This document shows, piece by piece, positions 8,291 to 18,234 of a stretch of DNA of 35,894 bases. How positions within the stretch are numbered: position 1 is the stretch's first letter; each line of letters opens with the position of its first letter. Source of the stretch: an uncultured Alistipes sp. (GTDB lineage: Bacteria > Bacteroidota > Bacteroidia > Bacteroidales > Rikenellaceae); assembly GCA_947177225.1 (NCBI GenBank), contig CAMWTS010000020.1, positions 1-35,894 on the forward strand, written 5' to 3'. The notes beneath the pieces were generated by a model. The model did no database searches and was not told the origin of the DNA. It saw only the letters and a program-made list of their open reading frames with translations. A program made the position numbers and the translations under genes.

Positions 8291-10963
8291 CTACAATACT
8301 ACACGTATGTTATCGATGAAGAAGCGACCGTAACCGCCGGGATATGCCGAAGCCGGAGCCGGACCTATCTTGATCTTGGTCTCAGCCGTACAGCCGTTGA
8401 TCTCCACCGTATTGGTCACGAAGTCGATGGTCGAACCGGCCGAAACGTTCTTCGTGGTCTGACCGTCGGCAAACGTACCGCCGTTCTCTACGACGATGGT
8501 CAGCTCGGTGCAAGACTTATCGTTGTAGCGGGCTGCATCGAAGCGCAGCTCGACGCTCTTGCCCTCGGCGCGCTCGCCCAGTGCGGGAGTGCGGATCCAC
8601 ACCTGCTTCGAGGCGGCCTCATCGCCATACCACGTCGTCGTGCCCGTACCCAACTGCATGTAGCCTCTTACGCCGTACATCAACAGACCGTGCCAGCCGT
8701 CCAGCTCGCACTCGAAGCGGAAGAACTTGCCGTCGTTAACGGCACCGTCGTTGGTGATGTCGGCACCGTCGTAGAAGCCCTCCGATCCGCGGAACGAAGC
8801 CTCCATGTTGTTGCCTATGCGGAACGTATTGCTGGTCATGTAACCGTCGCCGCCGGCAGTGAATGTAGCACCCTGCTCCTGACGATACTCCACCTCGCGG
8901 ATATTCATCAGAGGATCGTGCATGACGGCAAAGCCGCCGAGGTTCTCGTCTTTGGCTGCATTGGCCGAACCGCCCACCGAGAATACCGAGTGCCAGTTGA
9001 GCATGCGGTGTCCCAGCTTGATCGAACCGATGGCATCGGTGCCGGCGATGAAGTGATCGAAGTTGACATTGATAAGCTCGTTGCTGCCCGACTCGTAGAA
9101 CGACTTCTTGCCGCCGATCTCGCCTGCCGATTCCAGGGCAATCCAACGCTCGTTGAGATACTGGGGTATGCCGCGAACGATGATCTCGAATACCTGATGC
9201 TTCTCGTCGGCACGATAGATCTCGAAGTTGTCGCATGCCGAGAGGTTGCCGCCGGCAACGCACATGTGAGGTACGACAGCTCTCATCTCGGCCTCGGTCA
9301 TATGGCGGCCTGCGGCCGGACGGCACATCAGGTATGCCGTCGAGGGGGTCTGGCGATATATCTCCACAACCGACGGCGCACTGTTGGCCTCTATGGCATC
9401 GGGATCGCCCAGGATATCGAACGAGAGGTTGTCCATCAGAAGCGTCTGCTTGAAGCGGGGCGTAATGCGGAACGAGATGAACTGATCGTTGTAAGAGGTC
9501 AGATCGACACGCTGCGTAGTATAGCGGAATACCTGATTCTCGGTCTGGCAGTCGCCGCTGATGTCGATCCACGTATCGCCGAAGTCGGGCGTATACTCGG
9601 CCTTGATCCAGCGCGCGAACAGAGAGTTGTCCTCGCCGTTCTTCTCCACGAGCGAAGCATATGTGTTGTAGGCCACGTCGAAGCTCATCGTAACGGCCTC
9701 GGTAGCTGCACCCACATTGACGTTGTAGACATAAAGCGTCAGGTCGTCGTTGATGTGGGCTGCGGGGTGAGCCTCGTTGTAGTCGTAGATGGCAGAGTAA
9801 GATGCCAGCGAAGCATCGTTGGTGCCCAGACCGCCGTTGTTGGCGTTGCCGAAATAGAGGAAACCGTCGTTCTCGTTCTCATTCTCGAAGCGTGTGCCGT
9901 GCTGCATATCGATGCGCAGACCGCCCCAGTACGCAACCGATGAAGCACCTGCGCCCGAAGGGGTGAAACCGTCGAAGTAGTTGACCAGCTGACGCTGCTT
10001 GGTATTCTTGACGATCAGCGTAGCGTCTTTGGGCTCGCCGAAGGTCTCGGTGAATATGTTGATAGTCTGGTCGAGAGTCTCGAAAGCGAGTTTGAGATGC
10101 TTGTAAATGACGGTGCCGTTATCCACATCGGTCGACGAGAGATCCTCTTCCAGGGCGACAGTGCGAATACGCACCGTGCCGTCGTCCATGGTGAAGGTGA
10201 ACTTCAAACCCTCGCCGGCAACGATCGTGAACTCGCCCACGGGCAGCTTCACCACCGAGCGGCCTGTAAGCGTCATATAGTTGTTCTGACCCGTGCGGAA
10301 GTCGACCGTCATGCTCTTGCCCTCCGACTTTCCGCTCACCGTACCGGCAGCCGATACGCGAGCCTCGAAGCCGAAGCCGCCGGTCATATCCTGCTCCGAC
10401 ACGGGCTCGATCTCGATCTTCGACAGACGCAGTCCGCTGCCCGGAATCGAGAGTTCGAGCATGGGATTGCAAGGACTGAACGAGATGTCTACGCTCTCGG
10501 GATCGGTCATGCCGTCATACTCGGCTTCGCCACGTCCCACGAGCACGATCGACGTCGTATTCTCGCCGTCGACGATCGTTTGCGCTACGGGTATCGACAC
10601 AGTGAACTCGCCCGAAGCGGCATCGGCCACGTAGGGAGCCACAGCCCAGAATCGGAACTTGCCCGGAGTCTGTCCCCACACCGGAGCCACGGCACCCGTC
10701 AGAGCCGATACGGCTCCGTTGTCGGCAGCCGTGAAGGCCGAATATTGAAGCACGTCGCCGCCCAGACCTATCTGCTCGCCGGCTTTGAATTTCACGAGTC
10801 CCTCGTCTGCCGTAGCACGCGTGCCAAGATCGACGACAGCATACTCCGAGCTGGAAATAACACCGTTGAACACTGTCCTGCTCACCGGCTCGACGGCCGG
10901 ATCGTCGTTGGTACAGCTCACCGCAGCGGCAGCCATCAACGACACGAATAACATTTTTTTCAT
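8291..10963 (-). CDS. Large fimbrillin-like surface lipoprotein, probable ligand-binding partner of SusC/D
   Basis: An 890-residue lipoprotein (lipobox AVSC, Cys17) immediately downstream of susD, the usual place for a surface glycan-binding protein. Residues about 40-310 look like a fimbrillin/Mfa-like domain: GTRATADEGLVKFKAGEQIGL, FRFWAVAPYV, and the strand pattern before KHLKLAF. The remaining roughly 560 residues are beta-rich and contain two stretches resembling jelly-roll ligand-binding modules, each ending in a phrase like LLMDNLSFDI or FFIDNIRVVL, common at the end of carbohydrate-binding-like domains. No enzymatic motif was seen. Function as a binding lipoprotein is inferred from position and composition. 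It is separated from susD by 90 bases. Confidence 0.65.
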   Translation of the reverse strand: MKKMLFVSLMAAAAVSCTNDDPAVEPVSRTVFNGVISSSEYAVVDLGTRATADEGLVKFKAGEQIGLGGDVLQYSAFTAADNGAVSALTGAVAPVWGQTPGKFRFWAVAPYVADAASGEFTVSIPVAQTIVDGENTTSIVLVGRGEAEYDGMTDPESVDISFSPCNPMLELSIPGSGLRLSKIEIEPVSEQDMTGGFGFEARVSAAGTVSGKSEGKSMTVDFRTGQNNYMTLTGRSVVKLPVGEFTIVAGEGLKFTFTMDDGTVRIRTVALEEDLSSTDVDNGTVIYKHLKLAFETLDQTINIFTETFGEPKDATLIVKNTKQRQLVNYFDGFTPSGAGASSVAYWGGLRIDMQHGTRFENENENDGFLYFGNANNGGLGTNDASLASYSAIYDYNEAHPAAHINDDLTLYVYNVNVGAATEAVTMSFDVAYNTYASLVEKNGEDNSLFARWIKAEYTPDFGDTWIDISGDCQTENQVFRYTTQRVDLTSYNDQFISFRITPRFKQTLLMDNLSFDILGDPDAIEANSAPSVVEIYRQTPSTAYLMCRPAAGRHMTEAEMRAVVPHMCVAGGNLSACDNFEIYRADEKHQVFEIIVRGIPQYLNERWIALESAGEIGGKKSFYESGSNELINVNFDHFIAGTDAIGSIKLGHRMLNWHSVFSVGGSANAAKDENLGGFAVMHDPLMNIREVEYRQEQGATFTAGGDGYMTSNTFRIGNNMEASFRGSEGFYDGADITNDGAVNDGKFFRFECELDGWHGLLMYGVRGYMQLGTGTTTWYGDEAASKQVWIRTPALGERAEGKSVELRFDAARYNDKSCTELTIVVENGGTFADGQTTKNVSAGSTIDFVTNTVEINGCTAETKIKIGPAPASAYPGGYGRFFIDNIRVVL

Positions 10964-11053
10964 TTCAAGAAGTTTTTAATATTTTTTGGTTGTAATTCTG
11001 TTGTAGGTATTACGAAGCATTGCAATATCGCCCGTACCGCATCTCTGAGCCGG

Positions 11054-12862
11054 CTACTCCCAGCCGGGATTCTGCTTCAAGGCGCTGTTGACCTGTCGGG
11101 CATCGTAGGGGATCGGGTGCAGATACATCTTGTCGGTCCACACACGTCCCGTAGTCGAACCGTCCGATGCGCCGTAGGGGTTGTAGACCAGTATGTCCTG
11201 CTTGTTGATAATCAGCGACGGATTGTCGCGGAGCACCAGATAGGTCGTACCTCGCTCCGTGCCGGCCACCTTCTGCACGATACATATATAGCTGCCTTCG
11301 CGCAACTGCTGCGGCACGCCCAGCGGCGCATATATGCCCTGCCACTCGCGCTGGATCAGATGTCCCAGATGCCAGCGCATGAGATCTTCGTAACGCGTAT
11401 TCTCCATAAACATCTCGCAGCCTCTCTCGCGGCGGATCTCCAACAGCACGGCATCGCTCACCGTATCGTCGAAATACCACTTCATATAGGGATCGGCCGT
11501 CACGGGATACGACACGTCCTCGATACCGGCACGCGCACGCAGCACGGCAATGGTCTTGTTCCAATCCTCCTCTGTGAACTCTCCCAGCTCGGCCTTGGCC
11601 TCGGCATAAGCAAGCAGCACCTCGGCATAACGCATGATGGGCAGCGAATTGAAACTGCGCGCACTCGACTCGTAGTAGTCGTTGTCCATATTCCACTTGA
11701 TTACCTGATAGCCCGTACGCGTGATGGCGAAGTTGGGCGAGTAGAAGTCCAGAACATTATTCTGCGTCTTGCGATACTCCGGCGTAATGATGGTTTGCTG
11801 CAAGCGCAGGTCGCGGCCTGCCAGCTCATCGACGAACGAGTTGCGCGCATATCCCGTCTGGTCGGTGTAGCGTGTGCCGTCCAGTTTGAGATAGGTGTTG
11901 AGGAACTGTTTGGTCATCGACCAGCAGTTGCCGGTGGTCGACGAACAGAACTTCCACGTGACATCGTTCAGGATCGACTGTGCCGAGCTGTACTCGCGCG
12001 CCCATATCACCTCGCGGTAGTCGATGGCCTCCGAGTTGAACAGCGCACGATACTGCGTGGTGCGCGATGCGGCGTTGTCGACGATCTGATACTTGCCGCT
12101 GCCCATGAGATCCTCGGCAGCCTCGACGCAGGCACGCAGATAGTCGTCGCCAGTGCCGTACTCGGTGCTCCACGGCGCCAGAGTTTCGGGATTGACCGCA
12201 TGATACTTGCGATAAGTACCCTCCCACAGACACACGCGCGCCTTGAAGGCCAGAGCTATATAGCGGTTTATAACGCCGCAGTTGACATATGCCGAAGCCT
12301 CCGAGCAGTGCGTCGCAGCGAAGTCGAGATCCTCCAATATCTTCGACATGACGAACTCGCGCGAATCGCGCTCCTTGTACAGAGCCACCATATCCTCGGC
12401 ATCGATCGGCGTCTGATACCACGGCACGCCGCCGAACGACTTGACCTTGGCCCAATAGAACCATGCACGCCAGAAACGGCCTACGCCCTCGTAGTGATCG
12501 AGTGTCTGCTGCGGCACGCCCGACACCTCGTGCATGTGCTCCAAGAAATAGTTTATGTTGTAGAGCATCGTCCAGTCGGAGATGCTCCAACCGGTCTGGT
12601 TGGTCGAATTCCAGCTGTCGAGATAGTAGTTCGACAGGTTGGTGCGCGCCACATACTCGGCATTCTGATCGCCATAGGTCAGCGTCGAAGCCGCCGAGGT
12701 ATACTTCACCAAAAAACCGTTGGCATAGTTCAACAGACTCTTCTCGTCGGTAAAATACTTACCGGCATCGACCTTGTTTATCATGTCGCGATCGAGGAAA
12801 TCGTCGCACGAGACAGATCCGCAAGCCGCCATTAGAGTCAACGCATACAATATCTTTTTCAT
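11054..12862 (-). CDS. SusD-like nutrient-binding lipoprotein
   Basis: Cell-surface lid protein that captures ligand for its SusC channel. It has 602 residues, a lipoprotein signal peptide (probable acylated Cys19 in GSVSCDD; Cys14 is an alternative), and SusD features: FLDRDMINKVDAGKYFTDE at the N-terminus, the RFWRAWFYWAKVKSFGGVPWY helix, and the C-terminal RRERGCEMFMENTRYEDLMRW segment with YLHPIP near the end. It begins 14 bases after the susC stop, the standard tandem arrangement. Ligand cannot be read from sequence; the locus suggests nucleosides or ribose-containing compounds. Confidence 0.95.
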   Translation of the reverse strand: MKKILYALTLMAACGSVSCDDFLDRDMINKVDAGKYFTDEKSLLNYANGFLVKYTSAASTLTYGDQNAEYVARTNLSNYYLDSWNSTNQTGWSISDWTMLYNINYFLEHMHEVSGVPQQTLDHYEGVGRFWRAWFYWAKVKSFGGVPWYQTPIDAEDMVALYKERDSREFVMSKILEDLDFAATHCSEASAYVNCGVINRYIALAFKARVCLWEGTYRKYHAVNPETLAPWSTEYGTGDDYLRACVEAAEDLMGSGKYQIVDNAASRTTQYRALFNSEAIDYREVIWAREYSSAQSILNDVTWKFCSSTTGNCWSMTKQFLNTYLKLDGTRYTDQTGYARNSFVDELAGRDLRLQQTIITPEYRKTQNNVLDFYSPNFAITRTGYQVIKWNMDNDYYESSARSFNSLPIMRYAEVLLAYAEAKAELGEFTEEDWNKTIAVLRARAGIEDVSYPVTADPYMKWYFDDTVSDAVLLEIRRERGCEMFMENTRYEDLMRWHLGHLIQREWQGIYAPLGVPQQLREGSYICIVQKVAGTERGTTYLVLRDNPSLIINKQDILVYNPYGASDGSTTGRVWTDKMYLHPIPYDARQVNSALKQNPGWE

Positions 12863-12876
12863 AATCTGCCAGTTGT

Positions 12877-15800
12877 TTAGAATGTGAGATTTATACCGAA
12901 GGTCACCGATTTGAGCATCGGGTAGTTATAGCCGTCGGCATAGTCGCCCGCGGTCGTCGAGTTGGTGAAGTCGCTGTCGCCGGCACCAAACTCCGGATCG
13001 AAATTCCTGGTTATCTTTCTCAGAGGCGACCACGTGAAGAGGTTCTCGCCGGTGACATAGATACGCAGACCGCTCAGATGTATCTTCTGCATCATCTCCT
13101 TGGGGAAGGTATACGACAGAGTGATGTTTTTCAGACGGCAATAGGCGACGTTTTGCAGGAAGTGGTCGTTGGACTGTCCCATCGTGGTCTTGGCATCGCC
13201 ATCGCCCTTCGACCCCTTAGAGGTCAGGTAACCGGTCATGCGAGGCCAATAGGCATCGAGGTTCTGGTTCTCGTCGGTGTAGATATTGTCGCCCGTATGA
13301 GCCTGCAACATAAAGCTGTAAGGACGGTTGAACTTGCCCCAGAAGAATGCCGCCTCGTTCGAGGGATACCAGTCGCGCTTGCCCACGCCCTGGAAGAAGA
13401 CGCTAAGATCGAATCCCGCATAACCAACATTGAGATTCAGTCCGTAGCAGAAACGCGGCGAGGTGTTGCCGATGATCTCGCGATCGCCCGGATCGTCGAA
13501 GGTGTTGGCTCCGTTGTTGACCGCACCGTCGTCGTTGAGGTCGTAGAATTTCATGTCGCCCGGACGGGGTTTGTTGCCCTGGCGGTTGAATGTGAAGTAG
13601 CTGTTCATGTCAGCCCAGCCTGCAACATCTTCGGCCGACGAGTAGAGTCCGGCATAGCGATAACCCCATATCTCGCCTATCTCCATGCCCTCGTAGTAGT
13701 CGCTCAGCTTCTTGGTGGCGTTGTTGTAGCGCGTCACCCACGAACGGCTGTCCCACAGCATGGCCTTGACGCCGTAGTTGAGAGTGTGCTTGCCCACACG
13801 CACGGCATCGCGCCAAGCCAGGCTTACCTCCCAGCCGTAGGTCTTCAAATCGGCGTAGTTGCCCTTGGGCGAGTTGTTGCCGAACACGGCCGGAAGCGTC
13901 ATGCCCACGGTAAACATATCTTTGGTGTCGCGACGATAGACATCGCCCACGAAGTTGAGCCGGTTGCCCAGGAAATCCATGTCCAGACCCACGTCGTAGG
14001 TAACGACCTTCTCCCATGTCAAGCCGTCGGGAATGGGATTGGGAGCCTGCGTATAGGTGGGCGTCGATCCGTTAATCAGGAACGACGTACCCTTGGACAG
14101 GGACATCGACTGCATATAAGAGTAGGCCGAGACGCTGCCGTTGCCCAGCATACCAACCGAAGCACGCAGTTTCAGATTGTCGAGCCACTCCCTGGCATTC
14201 TCCATAAACGGCTCCTCCGATATGCGCCAGCCGAACGATCCCGACGGGAACATCGCCCAGCGCGAGTTCTTCGGGAACTTCGACGAACCGTCGTAACGGC
14301 CGCTCACCTCGAACAGATAACGATCCTTATAGCTGTAATTGACACGTGCGAACACACCCACGAAACCCCACTCGTAGGATCCGTCGTCGCCCAGCATATA
14401 GTAGTCGCCGTCCATCAGCGAGAAGTTGGGCTTGTCGGTCAGCAGGCCGCGGCGATAGGCATAAGTGGTGTAGTATTTACGATCTTCGATGTTCCAGCCG
14501 GCCATCACCTTCAACCGATGGTCGTCGCCCAGACGGGGCGACCACGTCAGATAGACGTTGCCCGAAAGATAGTTGTTGTTGAAGTATTTTTGTTCCAGAG
14601 AGTCGAATGCCGCACGCGACGACGGAAGCTCAGGTCCGTTCTTGAAGTCGTAGATGGCCTCCTTGCGGTCGCGTTCCGACTGGTTGAAATAGTAGGTGAA
14701 GTCGCCTTTGAGCTGCAACACGTCTTTGACCAGATCGAAGGTCATGGCGATGTTCTGCGTCATATCGAACTTCTTGTTGTGCTGATACGAACGGTCGGTC
14801 TGCAAACCGGCCACGCCTACGCAGACGGCCGCATCGGTCCAGCTGCCGTCGGGGTTGGTGATGAGCTGCATCGGGTAGCCCTGATGCTCCCACTGACGCT
14901 GGATAAGCATCTTGCCCGAATACGACATCGGCTGATGATATGTGCGGTTGACAAACGAGGTGTTGCTCTCCACATGCCACCAGTCGCGAATCCTGGCCGA
15001 GATCTTGGCACGGCCGTTCCACTGGTTATACCAGTCGTAGTCGGTGTTGTAGATGCCGTCCTGCGAGAAGTAACGACCCGATATGGCGAACTGTATGCGC
15101 TCGTTGCCGCCCGATATGTTGAGCGAGTGCTGATGCGCCGTAGTCGAGTTCTTATAGATTGCCTTGTCCCAATCGGTATTGCCGAAATACTCGTATCGTC
15201 CCGACTCGTTGACACGCCAGCGATCCAGCGAAGGATCGGCATCGCGCACCTTCAACTCCTCGTACCATGCGTTGTTGAACGCGAAGAGATTGTTGATCGA
15301 GGTGGGATCGTAGCCGTAGCTGCTGCGATACGACTCCAAGAACTGCTCGGTCCACTGCAAGCCGTTGTTCACCAGTTCGGGCTTGACCGTGCGCGAAAGT
15401 ATCGACACCGAACCGTCGTAACGCACCGTGAAGCGATCCGACTGCGCACGCTTGGTCGTCACCAGTATCACGCCGAATGCACCGCGCGCACCGTAGACGG
15501 CGGCCGACGAGGCATCTTTAAGCACCGAGATCGACTCTATATCATCGGGGTTGACCGTGGTGATGTCGCCCTCGACACCATCGACCAGCACCAGCGACGA
15601 ACCTCCCGAACCGATCGAGTTGGTGATACCGCGAATACGCAGCGTCGCGCCGTGCGACGGTTTGCCGTCGGTAAACTGCAACGTCAGACCCGGCACCTGT
15701 CCCTGCAACGAACGAACCACATTGGGATTGGGGCGGTCGAGCAGCTCCTTGCCCTTGATCTGCTCGACGGCACCGATAAGATCGCGCTTGCGCGTGGTAC

Positions 15801-16164
15801 CGTAGCCGATAACCACCACATCGTCGACACGCGTCGAGGCCGCCTCCTTCATCTCCACATCGATCGAAGTGCGGTTGCCCACCGTCATCTCGGCATTGTC
15901 GTAACCGATATAGGAGAATGCAAGCGTATCGCCGCTGCCGACGTCGGCTATGGCGTATTGACCGTAGGCATCAGTCAACACATAGTTGTTGGTGCCCTTG
16001 ACCACCACCGCAACGCCCGTAAGAGGATCGCCCGAAGCATCTTTCACTACGCCGCTAACGGTTCGGGGTGGGGAAACATGCCCCTGAGCCCGCACCTGCG
16101 ACACCGACAGCGTCGACAGGCATACCGTCAGCATGGAAATTCTGATTAGTAGTTGTTTAAGCAT
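12877..16164 (-). CDS. SusC-like TonB-dependent outer-membrane transporter
   Basis: Outer-membrane channel importing the substrate captured by SusD, energised by TonB. The 1095-residue protein has a signal peptide (cut near VRAQG) and a carboxypeptidase-regulatory-like domain (about 38-112: TVSGVVKDASGDPLTGVAVVVKG). A TonB-box-like VDDVVVIGYGT follows, then a plug domain with LQGQVPGLTL and the SusC signature SISVLKDASSAAVYGARGAFGV. The long barrel ends in VTFGINLTF. Length and order are typical of SusC. It lies 48 bases downstream of the transporter-hydrolase gene and is followed closely by susD, so it is part of the seven-gene transcript. Confidence 0.96.
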   Translation of the reverse strand: MLKQLLIRISMLTVCLSTLSVSQVRAQGHVSPPRTVSGVVKDASGDPLTGVAVVVKGTNNYVLTDAYGQYAIADVGSGDTLAFSYIGYDNAEMTVGNRTSIDVEMKEAASTRVDDVVVIGYGTTRKRDLIGAVEQIKGKELLDRPNPNVVRSLQGQVPGLTLQFTDGKPSHGATLRIRGITNSIGSGGSSLVLVDGVEGDITTVNPDDIESISVLKDASSAAVYGARGAFGVILVTTKRAQSDRFTVRYDGSVSILSRTVKPELVNNGLQWTEQFLESYRSSYGYDPTSINNLFAFNNAWYEELKVRDADPSLDRWRVNESGRYEYFGNTDWDKAIYKNSTTAHQHSLNISGGNERIQFAISGRYFSQDGIYNTDYDWYNQWNGRAKISARIRDWWHVESNTSFVNRTYHQPMSYSGKMLIQRQWEHQGYPMQLITNPDGSWTDAAVCVGVAGLQTDRSYQHNKKFDMTQNIAMTFDLVKDVLQLKGDFTYYFNQSERDRKEAIYDFKNGPELPSSRAAFDSLEQKYFNNNYLSGNVYLTWSPRLGDDHRLKVMAGWNIEDRKYYTTYAYRRGLLTDKPNFSLMDGDYYMLGDDGSYEWGFVGVFARVNYSYKDRYLFEVSGRYDGSSKFPKNSRWAMFPSGSFGWRISEEPFMENAREWLDNLKLRASVGMLGNGSVSAYSYMQSMSLSKGTSFLINGSTPTYTQAPNPIPDGLTWEKVVTYDVGLDMDFLGNRLNFVGDVYRRDTKDMFTVGMTLPAVFGNNSPKGNYADLKTYGWEVSLAWRDAVRVGKHTLNYGVKAMLWDSRSWVTRYNNATKKLSDYYEGMEIGEIWGYRYAGLYSSAEDVAGWADMNSYFTFNRQGNKPRPGDMKFYDLNDDGAVNNGANTFDDPGDREIIGNTSPRFCYGLNLNVGYAGFDLSVFFQGVGKRDWYPSNEAAFFWGKFNRPYSFMLQAHTGDNIYTDENQNLDAYWPRMTGYLTSKGSKGDGDAKTTMGQSNDHFLQNVAYCRLKNITLSYTFPKEMMQKIHLSGLRIYVTGENLFTWSPLRKITRNFDPEFGAGDSDFTNSTTAGDYADGYNYPMLKSVTFGINLTF

Positions 16165-16212
16165 AGATTTATAGTTTAAATTGGATTTTTCATCTTTCGC
16201 CGCATCTCACTC

Positions 16213-18198
16213 TCATTGCCGGCACGGATAAGGGCTCGTAAAACGCTCCACATAGTAGCGGCCAATGGCCTCGGCCTGACAATCGGTGGCCGTCAGAATG
16301 CGGTCGCGGCCATCTTCCCGTGCAGTGAAGTGCATGTAACCCTCCTCATCGATGCTCAAAAGTCCCGGCTCGGAGAGGGTGAACATCTCATCGCCCTCGA
16401 TCACATAGAGTGCCGACATCAAATCCCACGTGGCACGGTCGTAAGGCATAGTGCGGTAGTTGCGATAGCCCTCCACCACGGGGTGATGCTCTGCCCAATC
16501 GACACCCTCAGCCATGACGGCACCTGGGAACTGAACCTGACGACCCAGCTCGAAGGGTGCGCAAACGATAGGCGCAGGCCACTCTTCAAAGAGTTTTACG
16601 GCTGCCGGAATGTCGTTGACAACATTGAACTCGGCACGCGCAGGCGTCGCAGGAGTAGAGAAGCTGCCTGCCATGATCGACATATAGGCCACCTTTCTGC
16701 GTACCAGTTCGCGACCCGACAGATCGCTGAACTCATCGGCCTGGCTGTCGAGCAGATCGGCCAACGTCGTGGCGAATCCCAACGATACGACCACCACCTC
16801 TCCGTCGTCGGCCGACGACAGCAGACGGCGATACATCGCCACCGACTCCTCCACCTGACCCTCTCGCTTCGAGCGCGCGAACAGCGGCTCGCCGCTCCGG
16901 TCGAGCATGGCGGCAACGGCTTCGGTGTAGTCGGCCGCATGACTGTTTTCGACAAGGCGTGCACCCTGCGCAAGGGCGATGTCGCCATAGCCGTAGAACG
17001 TATTCAAAAGGTCGATATAGTCGGTTGCCGTGGGGCTGAGCTTATGGTTGCTTATGCCGAGTATATCGACCTTGCCATCACGTGCGGCACGATAGAGCAG
17101 ATCCAACGCCAGTGCATCGTCTATGTCGTTGCCCATATCGGTTTCGACGATCACTTTCACGGGCTTGGCACCGGCAACAGTCTCCGCATCGCTCTCTCCG
17201 GCCTTGACTATCAAAGCCAATCCCGCGATGAACAGAACGAACATCACACCCAGCAACGCACCCGTGCGACGATCGGCACCGCGAAACTCCTTCCATACGA
17301 ATACGCCCCAGACGGCCGCTATCATCGGCGCACCCTGTCCCAACGCATACGATATGGCAGCACCGGCCTTGCCGGCCGCTATATAACTGAACGCCGTACC
17401 CAGACACCACACGGCACCGCCCAGCATACCCACCATATGGGTTTTCAGCGAGCCGCGGAAATACTCGGCATAACCGACCGGCTCGCCCACGAACGGGCGA
17501 CGCATGACAAAGGTGTTGAAGAGGATATTCGACAGCAGTACACCCACCGAAAATACCAATATCGCCGAATATGGAGTCAGCATGCCTGCCGTCGGCTGCT
17601 CGAAGTGGTCGAGATCCATTGCCGCAGCAACGAACCGATAGAAGCACGACATCAGCACACCAGCCACCACTGCCAGCACGATGCCTTTGCCATTGGCCGA
17701 ACTTTTGTCGCCTCCGCGGTTCATGCGCCCCGAAGCCAGACCGTTGCATATGATGGCTATGACAATCAGTGCCACACCGGCGAACAGCACCGCCGGATCG
17801 CCCTTCGGTGCACCGAAGTAGTTGATGAACACACCCAGCACCAGTGCCAGGCCTACACCGAGCGGGAATGCCACGGCCAAACCGGCCAGGGCGGTAGAGG
17901 CCGACAGCAGAATGTTCGAGGCGTTGAATATGACACCGCCCAGAATCACACTGCCTATATTGCCCCAATCGGCCTGAGCCAAATCCTCCGCAAGCGGACG
18001 TCCCTCGTCGCCGGTACTGCCCATAGTCAGACCCAGAACAGCAGCGAAGAGCACCATGCCGACGACATAGTCCCAGTAGAAGAGCTCATAACGCCACGTT
18101 CTGCCGGCCAGCTTCTGGGTGTTGCCCCACGAGCCCCAGCACAACATCGTGATAAAGCAGAATATCACGGCAAGCATATAACTGTTAACGATAAACAT
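16213..18198 (-). CDS. Fusion of a GRP/RhaT-like sugar permease and a nucleoside hydrolase
   Basis: One 661-residue chain with two functions. Residues 1-333 form ten membrane helices of the glucose/ribose permease group (MLCWGSWGNTQKLAGRTWR and ALGQGAPMIAAVWGVFVWKE are typical). Residues about 347-661 are an inosine-uridine-type nucleoside hydrolase starting VIVETDMGNDIDDALAL, whose Asp354, Asp360 and Asp361 correspond to the calcium/ribose-binding Asp cluster. Arg/Lys-rich loops follow helices 1, 5, 7 and 9, while acidic loops follow helices 2 and 6. By the positive-inside rule both termini are periplasmic, which puts the hydrolase in the periplasm. It would cleave nucleosides there and feed ribose to its own permease. 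The ribokinase gene is 36 bases upstream. In the B. thetaiotaomicron rus locus these are, to my knowledge, separate genes. Confidence 0.9.
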   Translation of the reverse strand: MFIVNSYMLAVIFCFITMLCWGSWGNTQKLAGRTWRYELFYWDYVVGMVLFAAVLGLTMGSTGDEGRPLAEDLAQADWGNIGSVILGGVIFNASNILLSASTALAGLAVAFPLGVGLALVLGVFINYFGAPKGDPAVLFAGVALIVIAIICNGLASGRMNRGGDKSSANGKGIVLAVVAGVLMSCFYRFVAAAMDLDHFEQPTAGMLTPYSAILVFSVGVLLSNILFNTFVMRRPFVGEPVGYAEYFRGSLKTHMVGMLGGAVWCLGTAFSYIAAGKAGAAISYALGQGAPMIAAVWGVFVWKEFRGADRRTGALLGVMFVLFIAGLALIVKAGESDAETVAGAKPVKVIVETDMGNDIDDALALDLLYRAARDGKVDILGISNHKLSPTATDYIDLLNTFYGYGDIALAQGARLVENSHAADYTEAVAAMLDRSGEPLFARSKREGQVEESVAMYRRLLSSADDGEVVVVSLGFATTLADLLDSQADEFSDLSGRELVRRKVAYMSIMAGSFSTPATPARAEFNVVNDIPAAVKLFEEWPAPIVCAPFELGRQVQFPGAVMAEGVDWAEHHPVVEGYRNYRTMPYDRATWDLMSALYVIEGDEMFTLSEPGLLSIDEEGYMHFTAREDGRDRILTATDCQAEAIGRYYVERFTSPYPCRQ

Positions 18199-18234
18199 AA
18201 CTATTATTTTAGGTTAGTTAATAAGATTCTCTTT

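Noticed and set aside
13078..16149. Open frame of about 1000 codons on the plus strand, antisense to susC
   Set aside because: It is the mirror of the susC gene, with a His/Val/Arg-rich translation and no recognisable domain. Long antisense frames are expected in G+C-rich codon-biased genes.
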